Of a stretch of 64,000 bases of DNA, positions 35,159 to 43,905 are shown in pieces; positions within the stretch are counted from its first letter, which is position 1, and every line of letters begins with the position of its first letter. The translations under genes were made by a program, and so were the position numbers. This stretch comes from Verrucomicrobium spinosum DSM 4136 = JCM 18804 (lineage in GTDB: Bacteria; Verrucomicrobiota; Verrucomicrobiia; Verrucomicrobiales; Verrucomicrobiaceae). The stretch lies in NCBI RefSeq assembly GCF_000172155.1, contig NZ_ABIZ01000001.1, positions 3,133,105 to 3,197,104 of the forward strand, read 5' to 3'. The notes below the pieces were generated by a model that saw nothing but the letters and a program-made list of their open reading frames with translations, was not told where the DNA came from and did no database searches.

Positions 35159-36043
35159 ATGCCGTCTCCCATGAGCGCCGTCAGCAAGAGCCAGCGCAAA
35201 CGCCGCAAACTGCTCAAAGAGCAGAGTGAGGCCAAGCAGCGCATCAAGGAACTGCAAGACGCGGCTGGGATGACCCGGGGCAAATCGGCGATCATCAGTG
35301 TGGAGCAGGACGCTGGAGAGGAACTGCCCGCCTGGCGGAAACGGAAGGCGGTCATGGGGGTGCTGCTGTTGCCGGTGTGCCTGCTTGCCTCTGTGATCTT
35401 CATGGAGTTGCTCTTTAACGCCGCGGTGGACAAGGCTTTCTGGAAGTCTGAGGGCTTCTGGTTCTTTGGGTTCGGGTGTGTCTTCTGGTTGAGCCTTGGC
35501 TGGGTGAACCTGCAGCCGGCCGTGGCTTACGTGTTTGCCCACGAGATGACCCACGTCATCACCGCGCGCCTGAGCGGGGGGGAGGTGCATGGCATGCACG
35601 TGGAGGAGTCTGGCGGGTACGTGGAAACAGACGCGTCCAATACGCTGGTCACACTTTCACCGTACATGGTGCCTTTTTACACGGTGGTGGTATTTGCGCT
35701 CTACGGCTTCTTCTGCCTCTTTGTGGACATGCACCGGCCGGTGACGATCCCGCTCATTGTCTGGTCCATGGAGTTTAAGTGGATCTGGATCTTCTACTGG
35801 CTGGTCGGTTTGACTTGGTGTTTTCACATCACCTTTACCCTTCAGGTGCTGCGGACTGAGCAGAGTGACCTGCAGCTCAACGGGGAGTTCTTCTCCATGA
35901 TGCTGATTTTCCTGGCCAATATTGCGCTGCTTGGGGCGCTGTTCATCAGTGCCTCACCCACCTTGGGGTGGCAGGATGTCTGGGAGGATGCACGGAATAT
36001 TGTGATCACCCTTTGGGCGTGGATGAAGGGTGGGGCGACGTAA
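35159..36043 (+). CDS. Membrane protein with HExxH motif (M50-like)
   Basis: A 294-residue polytopic protein. A basic, coiled-coil-like N-terminus (KSQRKRRKLLKEQSEAKQRI) precedes membrane segments at about 65-85, 100-120, 175-200, 210-235 and 250-270. The motif VFAHEMTHVITARLSGGEVHG in the second hydrophobic region has HExxH and a following Gly-rich turn, as in site-2-type intramembrane zinc proteases; a DxxxN-like second site is not obvious, so activity is unproven. I chose the ATG at 35159 (GTG 35150 is an alternative). Substrate unknown. It may be cotranscribed with galE. Confidence 0.7.
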   Translation: MPSPMSAVSKSQRKRRKLLKEQSEAKQRIKELQDAAGMTRGKSAIISVEQDAGEELPAWRKRKAVMGVLLLPVCLLASVIFMELLFNAAVDKAFWKSEGFWFFGFGCVFWLSLGWVNLQPAVAYVFAHEMTHVITARLSGGEVHGMHVEESGGYVETDASNTLVTLSPYMVPFYTVVVFALYGFFCLFVDMHRPVTIPLIVWSMEFKWIWIFYWLVGLTWCFHITFTLQVLRTEQSDLQLNGEFFSMMLIFLANIALLGALFISASPTLGWQDVWEDARNIVITLWAWMKGGAT

Positions 36044-36291
36044 GCGAGGCTGGCGCGAATGGGACATCAGCCGACCGATACGACGCCTTCGGAGTAAACA
36101 CTCAGTCCTCGCATACGTGGGCTTGATGGTATCTCCCAAAAAAGCAGATTTTCCAGAGCGCGGCCATTCGTCCGGGTCCTGGGGCCGTTCAGCCGGGTGG
36201 GTTGCCGTTCCACCCATTCTTGCGGTGACGGCCCTGGCCTGGGGTAGTCTTCGGGGCAAACAACCCCCGAAAAAAGACCCCGCAAACCTCC

Positions 36292-37032
36292 ATGAAAAAT
36301 ATAGCCCTGGTAACCGGTGCCGGGTCCGAGCTTGGACGCGAAGTCGTTGGTGAACTGTTGAACCAGGGCTGGGGCGTCGTCGCTGCCTGCAAAGATGGCG
36401 ACGGCGTCCCGATGGGGCGTGAGGGGATGCTGGCTGTGACGCTGGACATTTCCCGCCATGCCACGGTGGTGGAGGCGGTGGCGAAGGGCTTGTCAGCATT
36501 CGGTCGGATCGACTGTCTCATCAACATCCCGGAGATCGATGAGGATCTGCTGGAGCGCGGCGATTTTACGCGGGGCATTCAGGCCGTGTTTCAGACGGGT
36601 ATTGCCTCTGGGCTCAACGCCACCCTGGCGCTGGTACCGTTGTTCCGTCATCAGGGGTTTGGCGCTGTGGTTCAGGTGATCATTCAGCAACACGGCCCTC
36701 CTGGGCCTTTGAGTTCCGCCTGGGAAGTCGTCCGTTGTGTGGGGGAACGCATGGCGGATCTCGTCAAGTCTGCACCTCGCGGGCTGAACGTCGCGGTGGG
36801 GTTGGCAGAACTGGACTGGAATGAATCCTGGGGCCGGCGTGTTGCGCAGCCTTTCAATTTCTCCCAACAACCAACACCCCATCCCCGGCGGGAGGCGGTC
36901 GGCAATATTGTCACGGAAGCCTGCCGCGCCCTCACGGAGGCTCGTGCCGCCTTTCGCCGGGGATCTGCCTTGACTCCTGCCCAGTATCGATGGCTGGAGA
37001 GCTGGAAGAATGCGGCGCAGAGCGCGGTGTAG
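36292..37032 (+). CDS. Degenerate short-chain dehydrogenase-like protein
   Basis: Rossmann protein of the SDR superfamily, 246 residues. The cofactor motif TGAGSELGRE (TGxxxxxG) is intact, and an Asp-Ile segment (TLDISRHATV) follows. The catalytic YxxxK is missing: the expected region reads GPPGPLSSAWEVVR, with no Tyr, and the Ser position is replaced by VVQVIIQQHG. It may therefore bind nucleotide without redox activity, or act as a regulator like NmrA-type proteins. Its ATG is well defined after the 248-bp gap. The downstream gene is a tiny lipoprotein. Confidence 0.72.
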   Translation: MKNIALVTGAGSELGREVVGELLNQGWGVVAACKDGDGVPMGREGMLAVTLDISRHATVVEAVAKGLSAFGRIDCLINIPEIDEDLLERGDFTRGIQAVFQTGIASGLNATLALVPLFRHQGFGAVVQVIIQQHGPPGPLSSAWEVVRCVGERMADLVKSAPRGLNVAVGLAELDWNESWGRRVAQPFNFSQQPTPHPRREAVGNIVTEACRALTEARAAFRRGSALTPAQYRWLESWKNAAQSAV

Positions 37033-37133
37033 TCGCGCTGATCGGTCAATGCGCCTGAAAGGCGGTTTTGCTTCGGGAGGCCTGCAGGGGCGTCTGCATG
37101 ATCCACATGGTTTCAAATAACCCCCAAAAAAAC

Positions 37134-37268
37134 ATGCATCATCTGAAAGCCATCAGACTCTGTCTGCTGCTCGCTGGCGTCGCGCTTGTGCTGCCATCCT
37201 GCGTGATTCCCTCTGACCCTCATCACGATCACGATCATGATCGGGATCGTAGTCCGTGGCGCTATTGA
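37134..37268 (+). CDS. Tiny His/Asp-rich lipoprotein
   Basis: A 44-residue lipoprotein. The ATG at 37134 gives MHHLKAIRLCLLLAGVALV followed by lipobox LPSC. The mature peptide is only about 20 residues and contains the run HHDHDHDRDR, a potential metal-binding stretch (zinc, nickel or copper). An in-frame upstream ATG exists but the signal peptide is best from 37134. It is between the degenerate SDR and a canonical SDR gene, all on the plus strand. Confidence 0.6.
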   Translation: MHHLKAIRLCLLLAGVALVLPSCVIPSDPHHDHDHDRDRSPWRY

Positions 37269-37357
37269 TTGCGTGACCAGGATTCGTCCAGCACAAAGCC
37301 GCTTGAGCATCAGTCGGCAGTGCTGGATGTTTCCCCAACCCCCAATTGACTTGCCTC

Positions 37358-38068
37358 ATGAACTCAGTCTCCCCGCGCACGGCGGTGATTGCAGGTGCCT
37401 CTTCTGGCATTGGCCTCGCATTGGCACGCTTGTTGGCATCTCGCGGCTACCGACTGGTTCTGCTGGCCCGTCGGCGCGAATTGCTGGAGCAGATTGCAGA
37501 GGAGTTGCCAGTTGAGGTGGTCCTCAAAGTGATGGATGTGGGCGATGCAAACGCGCCGGAAGCTTTCTCCGAACTGCTCGATCAGCAGCAAGCCGTGGAC
37601 CAGATCTACTTGAGCGCGGGCACCGGGCATCTCAATCCCGGTCTGGACTGGGCGCTGGAGGATGAGACATTCCGGGTGAATGCGCTGGGCTTTGCGGGCA
37701 TGGCGGCAGCGGCCTATCGCTACTTCGAGCGGCAGGGGCATGGACACCTCGTTGGGATCACTTCCATCGCTGCCCTGTTGGGGTCACCTGAAGCACCGGC
37801 GTACAACGCTTCCAAGGCCTGTGCCTCGCGCTACCTGGATGGACTGCGCATGCGGGCCAAAGCTGCGAAACTGCCGGTGTATGTCACAGACATTCTCCCC
37901 GGTTTCGTGGATACAGCGATGATGAAGGCGGAGAAGCCCTTCTGGGTGGCCAGTCCGGAAAAGGCCGCCGTGCAGATTGTCTCGGCGGTGGATAGGAAGA
38001 AGGGGAGGGAGTACGTATCACGCCGGTGGGGCGTGATTGCCCTGATTCTACGACTGCTGATGAAGTAG
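37358..38068 (+). CDS. SDR family NAD(P)-dependent oxidoreductase
   Basis: Short-chain dehydrogenase/reductase, 236 residues, resembling the YdfG/DltE-like group. TGxxxGxG is present as AGASSGIGLALAR, the catalytic Ser in ITSIAALLG and Tyr-Lys in YNASKAC. A C-terminal hydrophobic helix (WGVIALILRLLMK) may associate with the membrane. The ATG at 37358 was chosen over one four codons upstream because it starts directly before the first strand. Substrate unknown. Confidence 0.87.
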   Translation: MNSVSPRTAVIAGASSGIGLALARLLASRGYRLVLLARRRELLEQIAEELPVEVVLKVMDVGDANAPEAFSELLDQQQAVDQIYLSAGTGHLNPGLDWALEDETFRVNALGFAGMAAAAYRYFERQGHGHLVGITSIAALLGSPEAPAYNASKACASRYLDGLRMRAKAAKLPVYVTDILPGFVDTAMMKAEKPFWVASPEKAAVQIVSAVDRKKGREYVSRRWGVIALILRLLMK

Positions 38069-38153
38069 CTTGGAGACAATGTAGGCAGTGACCATGCCGC
38101 CAGCTCCACAACGGAGGCCGGGAAGCAGGGAGATAACTCCCAGCCGCTGAATG

Positions 38154-38711
38154 CTATTCATTCAGAGTGGAAAGGCTGGCTTCGTTTTCAGCGATTGCTT
38201 TAGTCAATGACTTCCTGAGGGATTCTCCATCTTGATTCACGATATCGGACACGACCCAATCTTGATCCGACCGATCCAAAACCAGGATGATGGTCCATCG
38301 ATAAGCAGGCTTTGAGACAAGGTACTCCAAGTGAACAGGGACCTTGACGGTTCCACTTTTCAGGATTGGGAAGCCCACCGCGAAGGTGTCGAAGCTTTCT
38401 GCAATCGAGGCAAAGAGGTCGCCTTCCTTGCTCCAGGCGCTCTTCAGCACCCTAGGATGGGGATCGTTCTTGTATTTGCGTTTGATGCCCGCCTGTTCAC
38501 GAGCCTTCTGTGATTCTGCCTTCTTGAAAATCTGGATGAGTTCCTCACCCAGAAGAGGAGAGAGCAGGTTGATTTCCCTGGCATCGGGGACGCCGCGAAT
38601 TTCCCATTTGTAGAGAGAATGGAAAAAGCGCTTGGTGAATTGCGATGGGGATTCCGCTCTCGTTGAGGTCAGGCAGAAGAGAAAAGCCGTCAGGATAGAG
38701 ATCTTCCTCAT
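38154..38711 (-). CDS. Secreted protein of unknown function
   Basis: A 185-residue exported protein with a signal peptide (ISILTAFLFCLTSTRA). The mature part is mixed alpha/beta: helical first half (SQFTKRFFHSLYKWE, LLGEELIQIFKKAESQKAREQ), then strands (TVKVPVHLEYL, WTIILVLDRSDQDWVVSDIV). The pattern resembles DUF3828-type secreted domains, which is a weak guess. Its ATG lies 3 bp before the stop of the neighbouring DUF6717-like gene, so both are probably cotranscribed. Confidence 0.7.
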   Translation of the reverse strand: MRKISILTAFLFCLTSTRAESPSQFTKRFFHSLYKWEIRGVPDAREINLLSPLLGEELIQIFKKAESQKAREQAGIKRKYKNDPHPRVLKSAWSKEGDLFASIAESFDTFAVGFPILKSGTVKVPVHLEYLVSKPAYRWTIILVLDRSDQDWVVSDIVNQDGESLRKSLTKAIAENEASLSTLNE

Positions 38712-38714
38712 GGC

Positions 38715-39056
38715 CTAACGGGCGGAGACCTTCACGAAAAGTTCCTGAGGAGCAGACTCGAAGTATTTGAACAAGGCGGGGCAGAGCCAACCGTCCATAT
38801 TCCGCTCCGGCCAGGAGTACCAGTTGCCGCCATACTCAGGTCGGTTCCAGGTGAAACGGGCATGGAAACCAGGGAACGGATCGGGTGAGAAGATCAACTG
38901 GAAGCCTTCGGCGGCATTCGGGAGGTTCTCTGTGAGCGCATCAATGATGGTATCCGCGCCGCTGACAAACGGTTCTTGAGTCAGGCCGACGCGCGGGTCA
39001 TCAAAGACCCAGATGCCCTCGTACTTGTACGGGGCGATGATGAAGAGGGAGTTCAT
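38715..39056 (-). CDS. DUF6717-like protein
   Basis: A 113-residue protein. The ATG at 39056 gives MNSLFIIAPYKYEGIWVFDD, followed by REPFVSG-like QEPFVSGADTIIDAL and a conserved C-terminal stretch GNWYSWPERNMDGWLCPALF. This pattern matches my recollection of the DUF6717 family, common in Planctomycetes and Verrucomicrobia, of unknown function. It is the first gene of a two-gene unit with the secreted protein at 38154-38711. No catalytic motif is evident. Confidence 0.72.
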   Translation of the reverse strand: MNSLFIIAPYKYEGIWVFDDPRVGLTQEPFVSGADTIIDALTENLPNAAEGFQLIFSPDPFPGFHARFTWNRPEYGGNWYSWPERNMDGWLCPALFKYFESAPQELFVKVSAR

Positions 39057-39297
39057 GGGGATTTTTGCTACTATACATGCACCCAATGCAGAGCGGCCAC
39101 TGGATTCTTGTGCAACCGCTGACGAGAGCAGGCCGACACTGATCAGCGTGCGGCGTAAGTATCACTCCTCGGCAGTGTGGGGAACGAGCGGAGTTCTGGG
39201 ATAGACGGAGAGCAGTCGGTGACAAAGGTGTGCCGCCGCATCTTTGATCAAGAATGAGATCATGGTGTCACCACAGCCTGGCGTGGTCTGATCCCAA

Positions 39298-40515
39298 TCA
39301 AGAAACGAGTAGCACCTGCCCGATGGAATCTCCTTCGTTCAATACTTCGTCCGCCTCCATTCGCAGCAGTGCATTCGCACGGCTGAGGCCGAAGAGGGCG
39401 TGAGACTGCTGGATGCCCAGGGGAGTGAATACACCATTTTCATAGAACCCGCGCACATAGTGGGGGCGGTCACCGCCGTTGGAAAGGGGGGTGGAGAGGG
39501 TGGCGCTGACGATGGGGAGACTGAGGTGCTTGCCCGCGGCCCCCATGGCCTTGAGCAGGGCCGGTCGCACAAAGAGCAGAAAGGTCACGAATGACGACAC
39601 CGGGTTGCCCGGAAGTCCGAAGATGTGGCAGAGGCCGCCGTCAGGGCGTTTCGCCTGGACATAGAGGAGAGGTTTCCCCGGTTTCACCTTTACTCGCCAG
39701 AACTCCGCAGGGTGACCCAGTGCCTGGAGGGCGGGCTTGATGCAATCGTGATCGCCAACGGAGACCCCACCGGAAAGGATCAGGAAATCATGGTTGGCGA
39801 TCAATTTGTCCAGTGCGGTGGTGGTGGCGGCCAGGTTATCGGGCAAGTGCTGGCTGTGAACCTCCGTTGAGCTGACTTGCCGCACCAGACTCTCCAACAT
39901 GAGTCCGTTGGAATTATAGAGCTGCCCGGGTTGGAGTGGGAGCCCTGGGGGTACGAGCTCGTCTCCGGTCGTCACCACTGCCACCTTGGCGGGTGGATGG
40001 ACCCAAATCTCGCGCAAGCCTTGAGAAGCCAGAACCCCCAGCACCATGGGGGTCAGGGCTGTGCCCGCCTCAAGGAGTTTCTGCCCCATGCAGAGGTCGC
40101 TGCCTGCACCGCGGATGTTTTCATCCAATTCAACGGGCTCCCGGCAGACGATGCGGGGGCCTGAGGGAGAAGTCTTGAGGTCCACGTCCTCCTGCATGAT
40201 GACGGCATCCGCCCCTGCGGGCACAGGTGCGCCAGTAAAAATGCGGATGGCTGCTCCGAAGGGAAGGGTGAGATTGAGCGAAGGCCCGGCAGGTTGCTCG
40301 CCGACGACAGTCAGTGGAGTGTCTGACCGAGTGTCGGCCGCATGCACCGCGTATCCATCCATTGAGGAGTTGTCGAAGCCAGGCAGCGGTACACTGGCAT
40401 GCACCGCCCTTCCTGCAAAACAGCCGAGCAGGGATGAAGTGAGGGGTTGAGCGATGGGCGGGAGAGGCGTGACGCCTGCCAGCACCCTCTCCAAGGCGGC
40501 CTGTTCAGTGAGCAT
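39298..40515 (-). CDS. moeA: Molybdopterin molybdotransferase
   Basis: Inserts molybdate into adenylylated molybdopterin at the end of Moco biosynthesis. 405 residues from ATG 40515. Domain features: PLPGFDNSSMDGYAVHAADT and the substrate loop, IFTGAPVPAGADAVIMQED, NIRGAGSDL, the VGVSVGDHD-like region ILSGGVSVGDHDCIKPAL, and GLPGNPVSSFVTFLLF near the C-terminal domain IV. It lies 12 bp downstream of a small lipoprotein gene on the minus strand. No other moa/mob genes are in the window. Confidence 0.93.
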   Translation of the reverse strand: MLTEQAALERVLAGVTPLPPIAQPLTSSLLGCFAGRAVHASVPLPGFDNSSMDGYAVHAADTRSDTPLTVVGEQPAGPSLNLTLPFGAAIRIFTGAPVPAGADAVIMQEDVDLKTSPSGPRIVCREPVELDENIRGAGSDLCMGQKLLEAGTALTPMVLGVLASQGLREIWVHPPAKVAVVTTGDELVPPGLPLQPGQLYNSNGLMLESLVRQVSSTEVHSQHLPDNLAATTTALDKLIANHDFLILSGGVSVGDHDCIKPALQALGHPAEFWRVKVKPGKPLLYVQAKRPDGGLCHIFGLPGNPVSSFVTFLLFVRPALLKAMGAAGKHLSLPIVSATLSTPLSNGGDRPHYVRGFYENGVFTPLGIQQSHALFGLSRANALLRMEADEVLNEGDSIGQVLLVS

Positions 40516-40527
40516 GGGAGCGGTGGC

Positions 40528-41193
40528 TCAGTTGATGGGTGGGGGAAGCGCATCCGTGGGTCCCTCGGCGGCACCGCCTTTGACATCGGCTGGCACCTTG
40601 ATGGAAGGGGCCTTCTGGACAGGCTGAACTGGCTGGACCGGGATTTGGGGGGCGGCAGGCGCAGGGGTGGGAATCCCTGGCTGACCTGACGGATCGCGGG
40701 TGAAAGCGGGTGGCTGCATTGAGCCATGGGGGGCTTGCCCTGGCATGACTCCAGGGATCATGGCCTCCGGGCCTGCCGGAGTGCCGGATGCGGTGCTGGG
40801 CGCTCCGACGGCGGGCGGTTGGCCAGCCGCGGGCAGGATCACGACATCTCCACGCTTTGGGAAGCCGTCCACAATATCCGCAGAGATGAAGTTCTGCTTG
40901 GACTCGGGAGTAACGATGAGTGAAGCCTTGTTGCCCGTCTGTGGCTGGGTGATCAGCTTGGTGCCGGGAGGGAGCGTCATTCGCGATTCCGTCCGGACCA
41001 GGACAAACTGCTGTTCCGGGTTGACGACTTCCACCAGGCCGATGGCCGCGTCCTGTTTGGGGGGCTCTTCCTTGGCCTTTTCCGCAGGTTTTTCCTCCTT
41101 GGGTTTGTGCATCAACTTGCTCATCGTGCTACAGCTGGTGCATGCCAGAGTGGCCAGGCCAAGGGTGAGCAGGATGGATTTCTGAAGAAGCAT
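40528..41193 (-). CDS. Proline-rich lipoprotein of unknown function
   Basis: A 221-residue lipoprotein with lipobox ATLACTSC (Cys at about 18-21). A charged Lys/Glu/Pro segment (KPKEEKPAEKAKEEPPKQD) is followed by a small beta domain (IGLVEVVNPEQQFVLVRT, LPPGTKLITQ, SLIVTPESKQNFISADIV) and a long Pro/Gly/Ala-rich C-terminus. The central domain resembles small beta-barrel domains seen in verrucomicrobial hypothetical lipoproteins. It is divergent from dnaX and cotranscribed with moeA, though a functional link is not evident. Confidence 0.72.
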   Translation of the reverse strand: MLLQKSILLTLGLATLACTSCSTMSKLMHKPKEEKPAEKAKEEPPKQDAAIGLVEVVNPEQQFVLVRTESRMTLPPGTKLITQPQTGNKASLIVTPESKQNFISADIVDGFPKRGDVVILPAAGQPPAVGAPSTASGTPAGPEAMIPGVMPGQAPHGSMQPPAFTRDPSGQPGIPTPAPAAPQIPVQPVQPVQKAPSIKVPADVKGGAAEGPTDALPPPIN

Positions 41194-41283
41194 GGCGGGA
41201 TGCTAGACGGTCATCTTCGTTTGGAAATTAAAAATGCCGAAATGCGGGGTGGAAAGGACGGGGCTCCCCGCTACGATTGGCGG

Positions 41284-43272
41284 GTGAGTTATCAGGTTTT
41301 CGCCCGCAAATACCGGCCGCGCACGTTTGAAGACGTGCTGGGGCAGGACCACGTCGTGCGCACGTTGCGCAATGCCATCGCTCAGAACCGTTTGGCGCAT
41401 GCCTACCTCTTCGTGGGGCCCCGTGGGACGGGCAAGACCAGCACCGCCCGTATCTTTGCCAAGGCTCTGAACTGTCCGAACGGACCTCGGGTGGATTTCG
41501 ACCCCGATGACGAGGTCTGCGTGGAGATTGAAAAGGGGATCAGCCTCGACGTGCGCGAGATTGACGGTGCCAGCAACAACGGTGTGGAGCAGGTGCGTGA
41601 GCTGCGTGAGGAGGTGAAATTTGCCCCCACCCGCTGCCGGTACAAGATCTACTACATCGATGAGGTGCACATGCTGAGCACGGCGGCCTTCAACGCGCTG
41701 TTGAAGACTTTGGAAGAGCCGCCAGAGCACGTGAAGTTCATCTTCGCCACCACTGAGGCGCATAAGGTCCTGCCGACGATCATCAGCCGCTGTCAGCGGT
41801 TTGATCTGCGCCGCATTCCTGCCGGTCTCATTGCCAAGCATCTCCTGCACATCGCCACCCTGGAAAAGGTGGCCTTGAGCGAAAAGGCTGCCTATGCGAT
41901 TGCCAAGGGGGCAGAAGGCGGGATGCGTGACGCGCAGTCCATGCTGGACCAGTTGGTGGCCTTCTGCGGGGAGCGGATTGAAGAACAGGATGTGCTCGAC
42001 ATTTTTGGGTTCACCCGGGGTGAAACGGTGGCCAATCTGGCAGCACGCGTTCTGGACCGCGATACGGTTGGGGCACTGAAGGAGCTCCACTCCCAGGCCG
42101 ACACCGGCAAAGACCTTGGGCGCCTGTTGACCGACCTCATCCAGCATTTTCGCACTCTTCTGGTTCATCAGGTGGATCCGGCAGCGGCGGAGGAGGATCT
42201 CTCGCCAGAGGTGGCGGACATGGTCAGGCAACAGTCCGCCATGGTGCAGGCTGAATCCCTGCTCCGGGTGATGGACGGCCTTGCTGAGGTGGATGCCCGC
42301 ATGCGCTGGGCCAGCAACAAGCTGCTGCATCTTGAAATTGGCGTCATCCAGGCTGTGCAGACCCTTGGAGAAGTGACCTTGAGCGAGGTGATTGAGGCCT
42401 TGGGTGGCGCACCCAGTCCGGATTTGATTGCCAGGCGAGCTGCTCCTCCCGTGCCATCCCGTGCCGTGGTGGAGGCTCCAGCCGCGGAGCGCCCTCGGCC
42501 AGCGCCTGTGGCGGTGGCGGCTCCGACGCCTGCACCAGTTTCTTTATCCACGCCGAAGCCTGCTGCCGCACCGGTAGTTGAGCCAGCGCCGCTCCCGGCA
42601 CTCTTCCGTGAGGAGCCACCACCTCAGGCTCCCGTGCCGCCGTTGTTCCGCGATGAGCCCCCTCAGACGGACCGCCCCGCACCCGTTGCTGTTGCCCCGA
42701 CTCCGCCGCCAGTGGCAGTTCCAGCTGAGGTTCCTCCCGCGGTGGAACCTGCCGCGCCCACTCCCGCCCCGGCACCCGTGGCCGAGGCACCGACATCTCC
42801 TCCCGCTGCTGCGGGGGGGACTCCAGAAGAACAGTGGCGTCAAATCAAGGATCGATTCCGGATCAAGAGCCCGCTCAAGGCGGACTATCTGGATGTGGCG
42901 GCGTTTCAGTCTTGTGAAGGCAAGACGCTGCGCATAGGCATGCCCACTTCTGAGGCCGGACATCGGGATGCTCTGCTCTACGCTCCCGTCCGCAAGGCAC
43001 TGGAGGAGATCATGTCAGACGTGATCGGGCGCCCCATGATGCTGGAGATCAACCTCGATCCCAGCATGGAGCCCCCGCCCATGGCGGAGCCGATGTTCAC
43101 CTTCTCCGATCCGGAGCCCGCCCCTGCAAAAGCACCGGCCGCTCCGAAACCAGAACCCAAGGCGGAAGCCAAATCCGAGGCAGCCAAACCGGCCATTAAT
43201 GAAGATTTCTACAATGACCCCCTGATTCAGGAGGCCCTGGTCAAGTTCAAGGCCACCCTGGTGAAGCCCTGA
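41284..43272 (+). CDS. dnaX: DNA polymerase III subunit gamma/tau
   Basis: Clamp-loader ATPase subunit, 662 residues from GTG 41284 (VSYQVFARKYRP, the standard start); ATG 41242 would add 14 residues. Walker A GPRGTGKTS, Walker B IYYIDEVHMLS, sensor region FATTEAHKVLPTIISRCQRF with the Arg finger SRC. With the GTG start the numbering matches E. coli: Cys64 and Cys79 are kept, but the other two zinc ligands are Asp73 and Asp76, so the zinc module is a C-D-D-C set. Domain III follows to about 370. A Pro/Ala-rich tau linker (about 380-510) joins a C-terminal domain with EEQWRQIKDRFRIKSPLKAD. ebfC follows. Confidence 0.92.
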   Translation: MSYQVFARKYRPRTFEDVLGQDHVVRTLRNAIAQNRLAHAYLFVGPRGTGKTSTARIFAKALNCPNGPRVDFDPDDEVCVEIEKGISLDVREIDGASNNGVEQVRELREEVKFAPTRCRYKIYYIDEVHMLSTAAFNALLKTLEEPPEHVKFIFATTEAHKVLPTIISRCQRFDLRRIPAGLIAKHLLHIATLEKVALSEKAAYAIAKGAEGGMRDAQSMLDQLVAFCGERIEEQDVLDIFGFTRGETVANLAARVLDRDTVGALKELHSQADTGKDLGRLLTDLIQHFRTLLVHQVDPAAAEEDLSPEVADMVRQQSAMVQAESLLRVMDGLAEVDARMRWASNKLLHLEIGVIQAVQTLGEVTLSEVIEALGGAPSPDLIARRAAPPVPSRAVVEAPAAERPRPAPVAVAAPTPAPVSLSTPKPAAAPVVEPAPLPALFREEPPPQAPVPPLFRDEPPQTDRPAPVAVAPTPPPVAVPAEVPPAVEPAAPTPAPAPVAEAPTSPPAAAGGTPEEQWRQIKDRFRIKSPLKADYLDVAAFQSCEGKTLRIGMPTSEAGHRDALLYAPVRKALEEIMSDVIGRPMMLEINLDPSMEPPPMAEPMFTFSDPEPAPAKAPAAPKPEPKAEAKSEAAKPAINEDFYNDPLIQEALVKFKATLVKP

Positions 43273-43331
43273 GGTTTACAAGGGCTCCCGTTGATTTCCT
43301 TACCAACCAACCACGCACCCACCTTTCTCGC

Positions 43332-43646
43332 ATGAACATTCAGAAGATGATGAAGCAAATGCAGCAGATGCAGTCCAAAATGGCTCAGACCCAGGACGAT
43401 CTTGCTGGTAAGACCATGGAAGTGAGCTCCGGCGGCGGCCGCGTGACGGTCACCGTCACAGGGGCCCAGGAAATCACTGCCATCAAGATCAACAAAGAGA
43501 TCGTGGATCCCGAAGACGTGGACATGCTGGAAACCCTGGTGCTGACCGCTGTGCAGCAAGCCCTCGCCAAGAGCAAGGAAATGGCCGCTGGCGAAATGGG
43601 CAAGCTGACCCAGGGGATGGGACTGCCTCCCGGCATGGGATTCTAA
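43332..43646 (+). CDS. ebfC: YbaB/EbfC family nucleoid-associated protein
   Basis: Small dimeric DNA-binding protein, 104 residues, encoded right after dnaX as in many bacteria. The N-terminal helix is Met/Gln-rich (MMKQMQQMQSKMAQTQDDLA); the beta-sheet has EVSSGGGRVTVTVTGAQEI, and the C-terminal helix DMLETLVLTAVQQALAKSKE. The usual next gene, recR, is absent; a hairpin and the 143-bp repeat array follow instead. Confidence 0.93.
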   Translation: MNIQKMMKQMQQMQSKMAQTQDDLAGKTMEVSSGGGRVTVTVTGAQEITAIKINKEIVDPEDVDMLETLVLTAVQQALAKSKEMAAGEMGKLTQGMGLPPGMGF

Positions 43647-43668
43647 ACGCGATGCTGTAAAATTCGCA

Positions 43669-43709
43669 CTCTCCCAGGTGTTGCTTCGCTGAAGGCACCT
43701 GGGGAGTGA
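43669..43709. repeat. Hairpin downstream of ebfC
   Basis: CACTCTCCCAGGTG and CACCTGGGGAGTG form a long stem with one bulge around a loop of about 14 bases. No T-run follows on the plus strand, so it may stabilise the dnaX-ebfC mRNA 3' end rather than terminate it. The stretch from here to 43900 contains an acidic open frame without recognisable features and is left unassigned. Confidence 0.6.
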
Positions 43710-43905
43710 GGTGAACTCCCAGTGGATTGAACCCCGCGAGGGCGGCGAAAAGGTGACGCACTCGCTTGTGGGTCAGCGGGACACGCCCGCAGACAGTGCG
43801 GGGCAGGAGATGGAGGGCGATGAGGCGGATGACGAAGACCGGCTTGATGATGAGGAGCTGGAGGCACCAGAAGCGCAGGGGCGAGACGAGGTGGGACGTT
43901 TGGTG

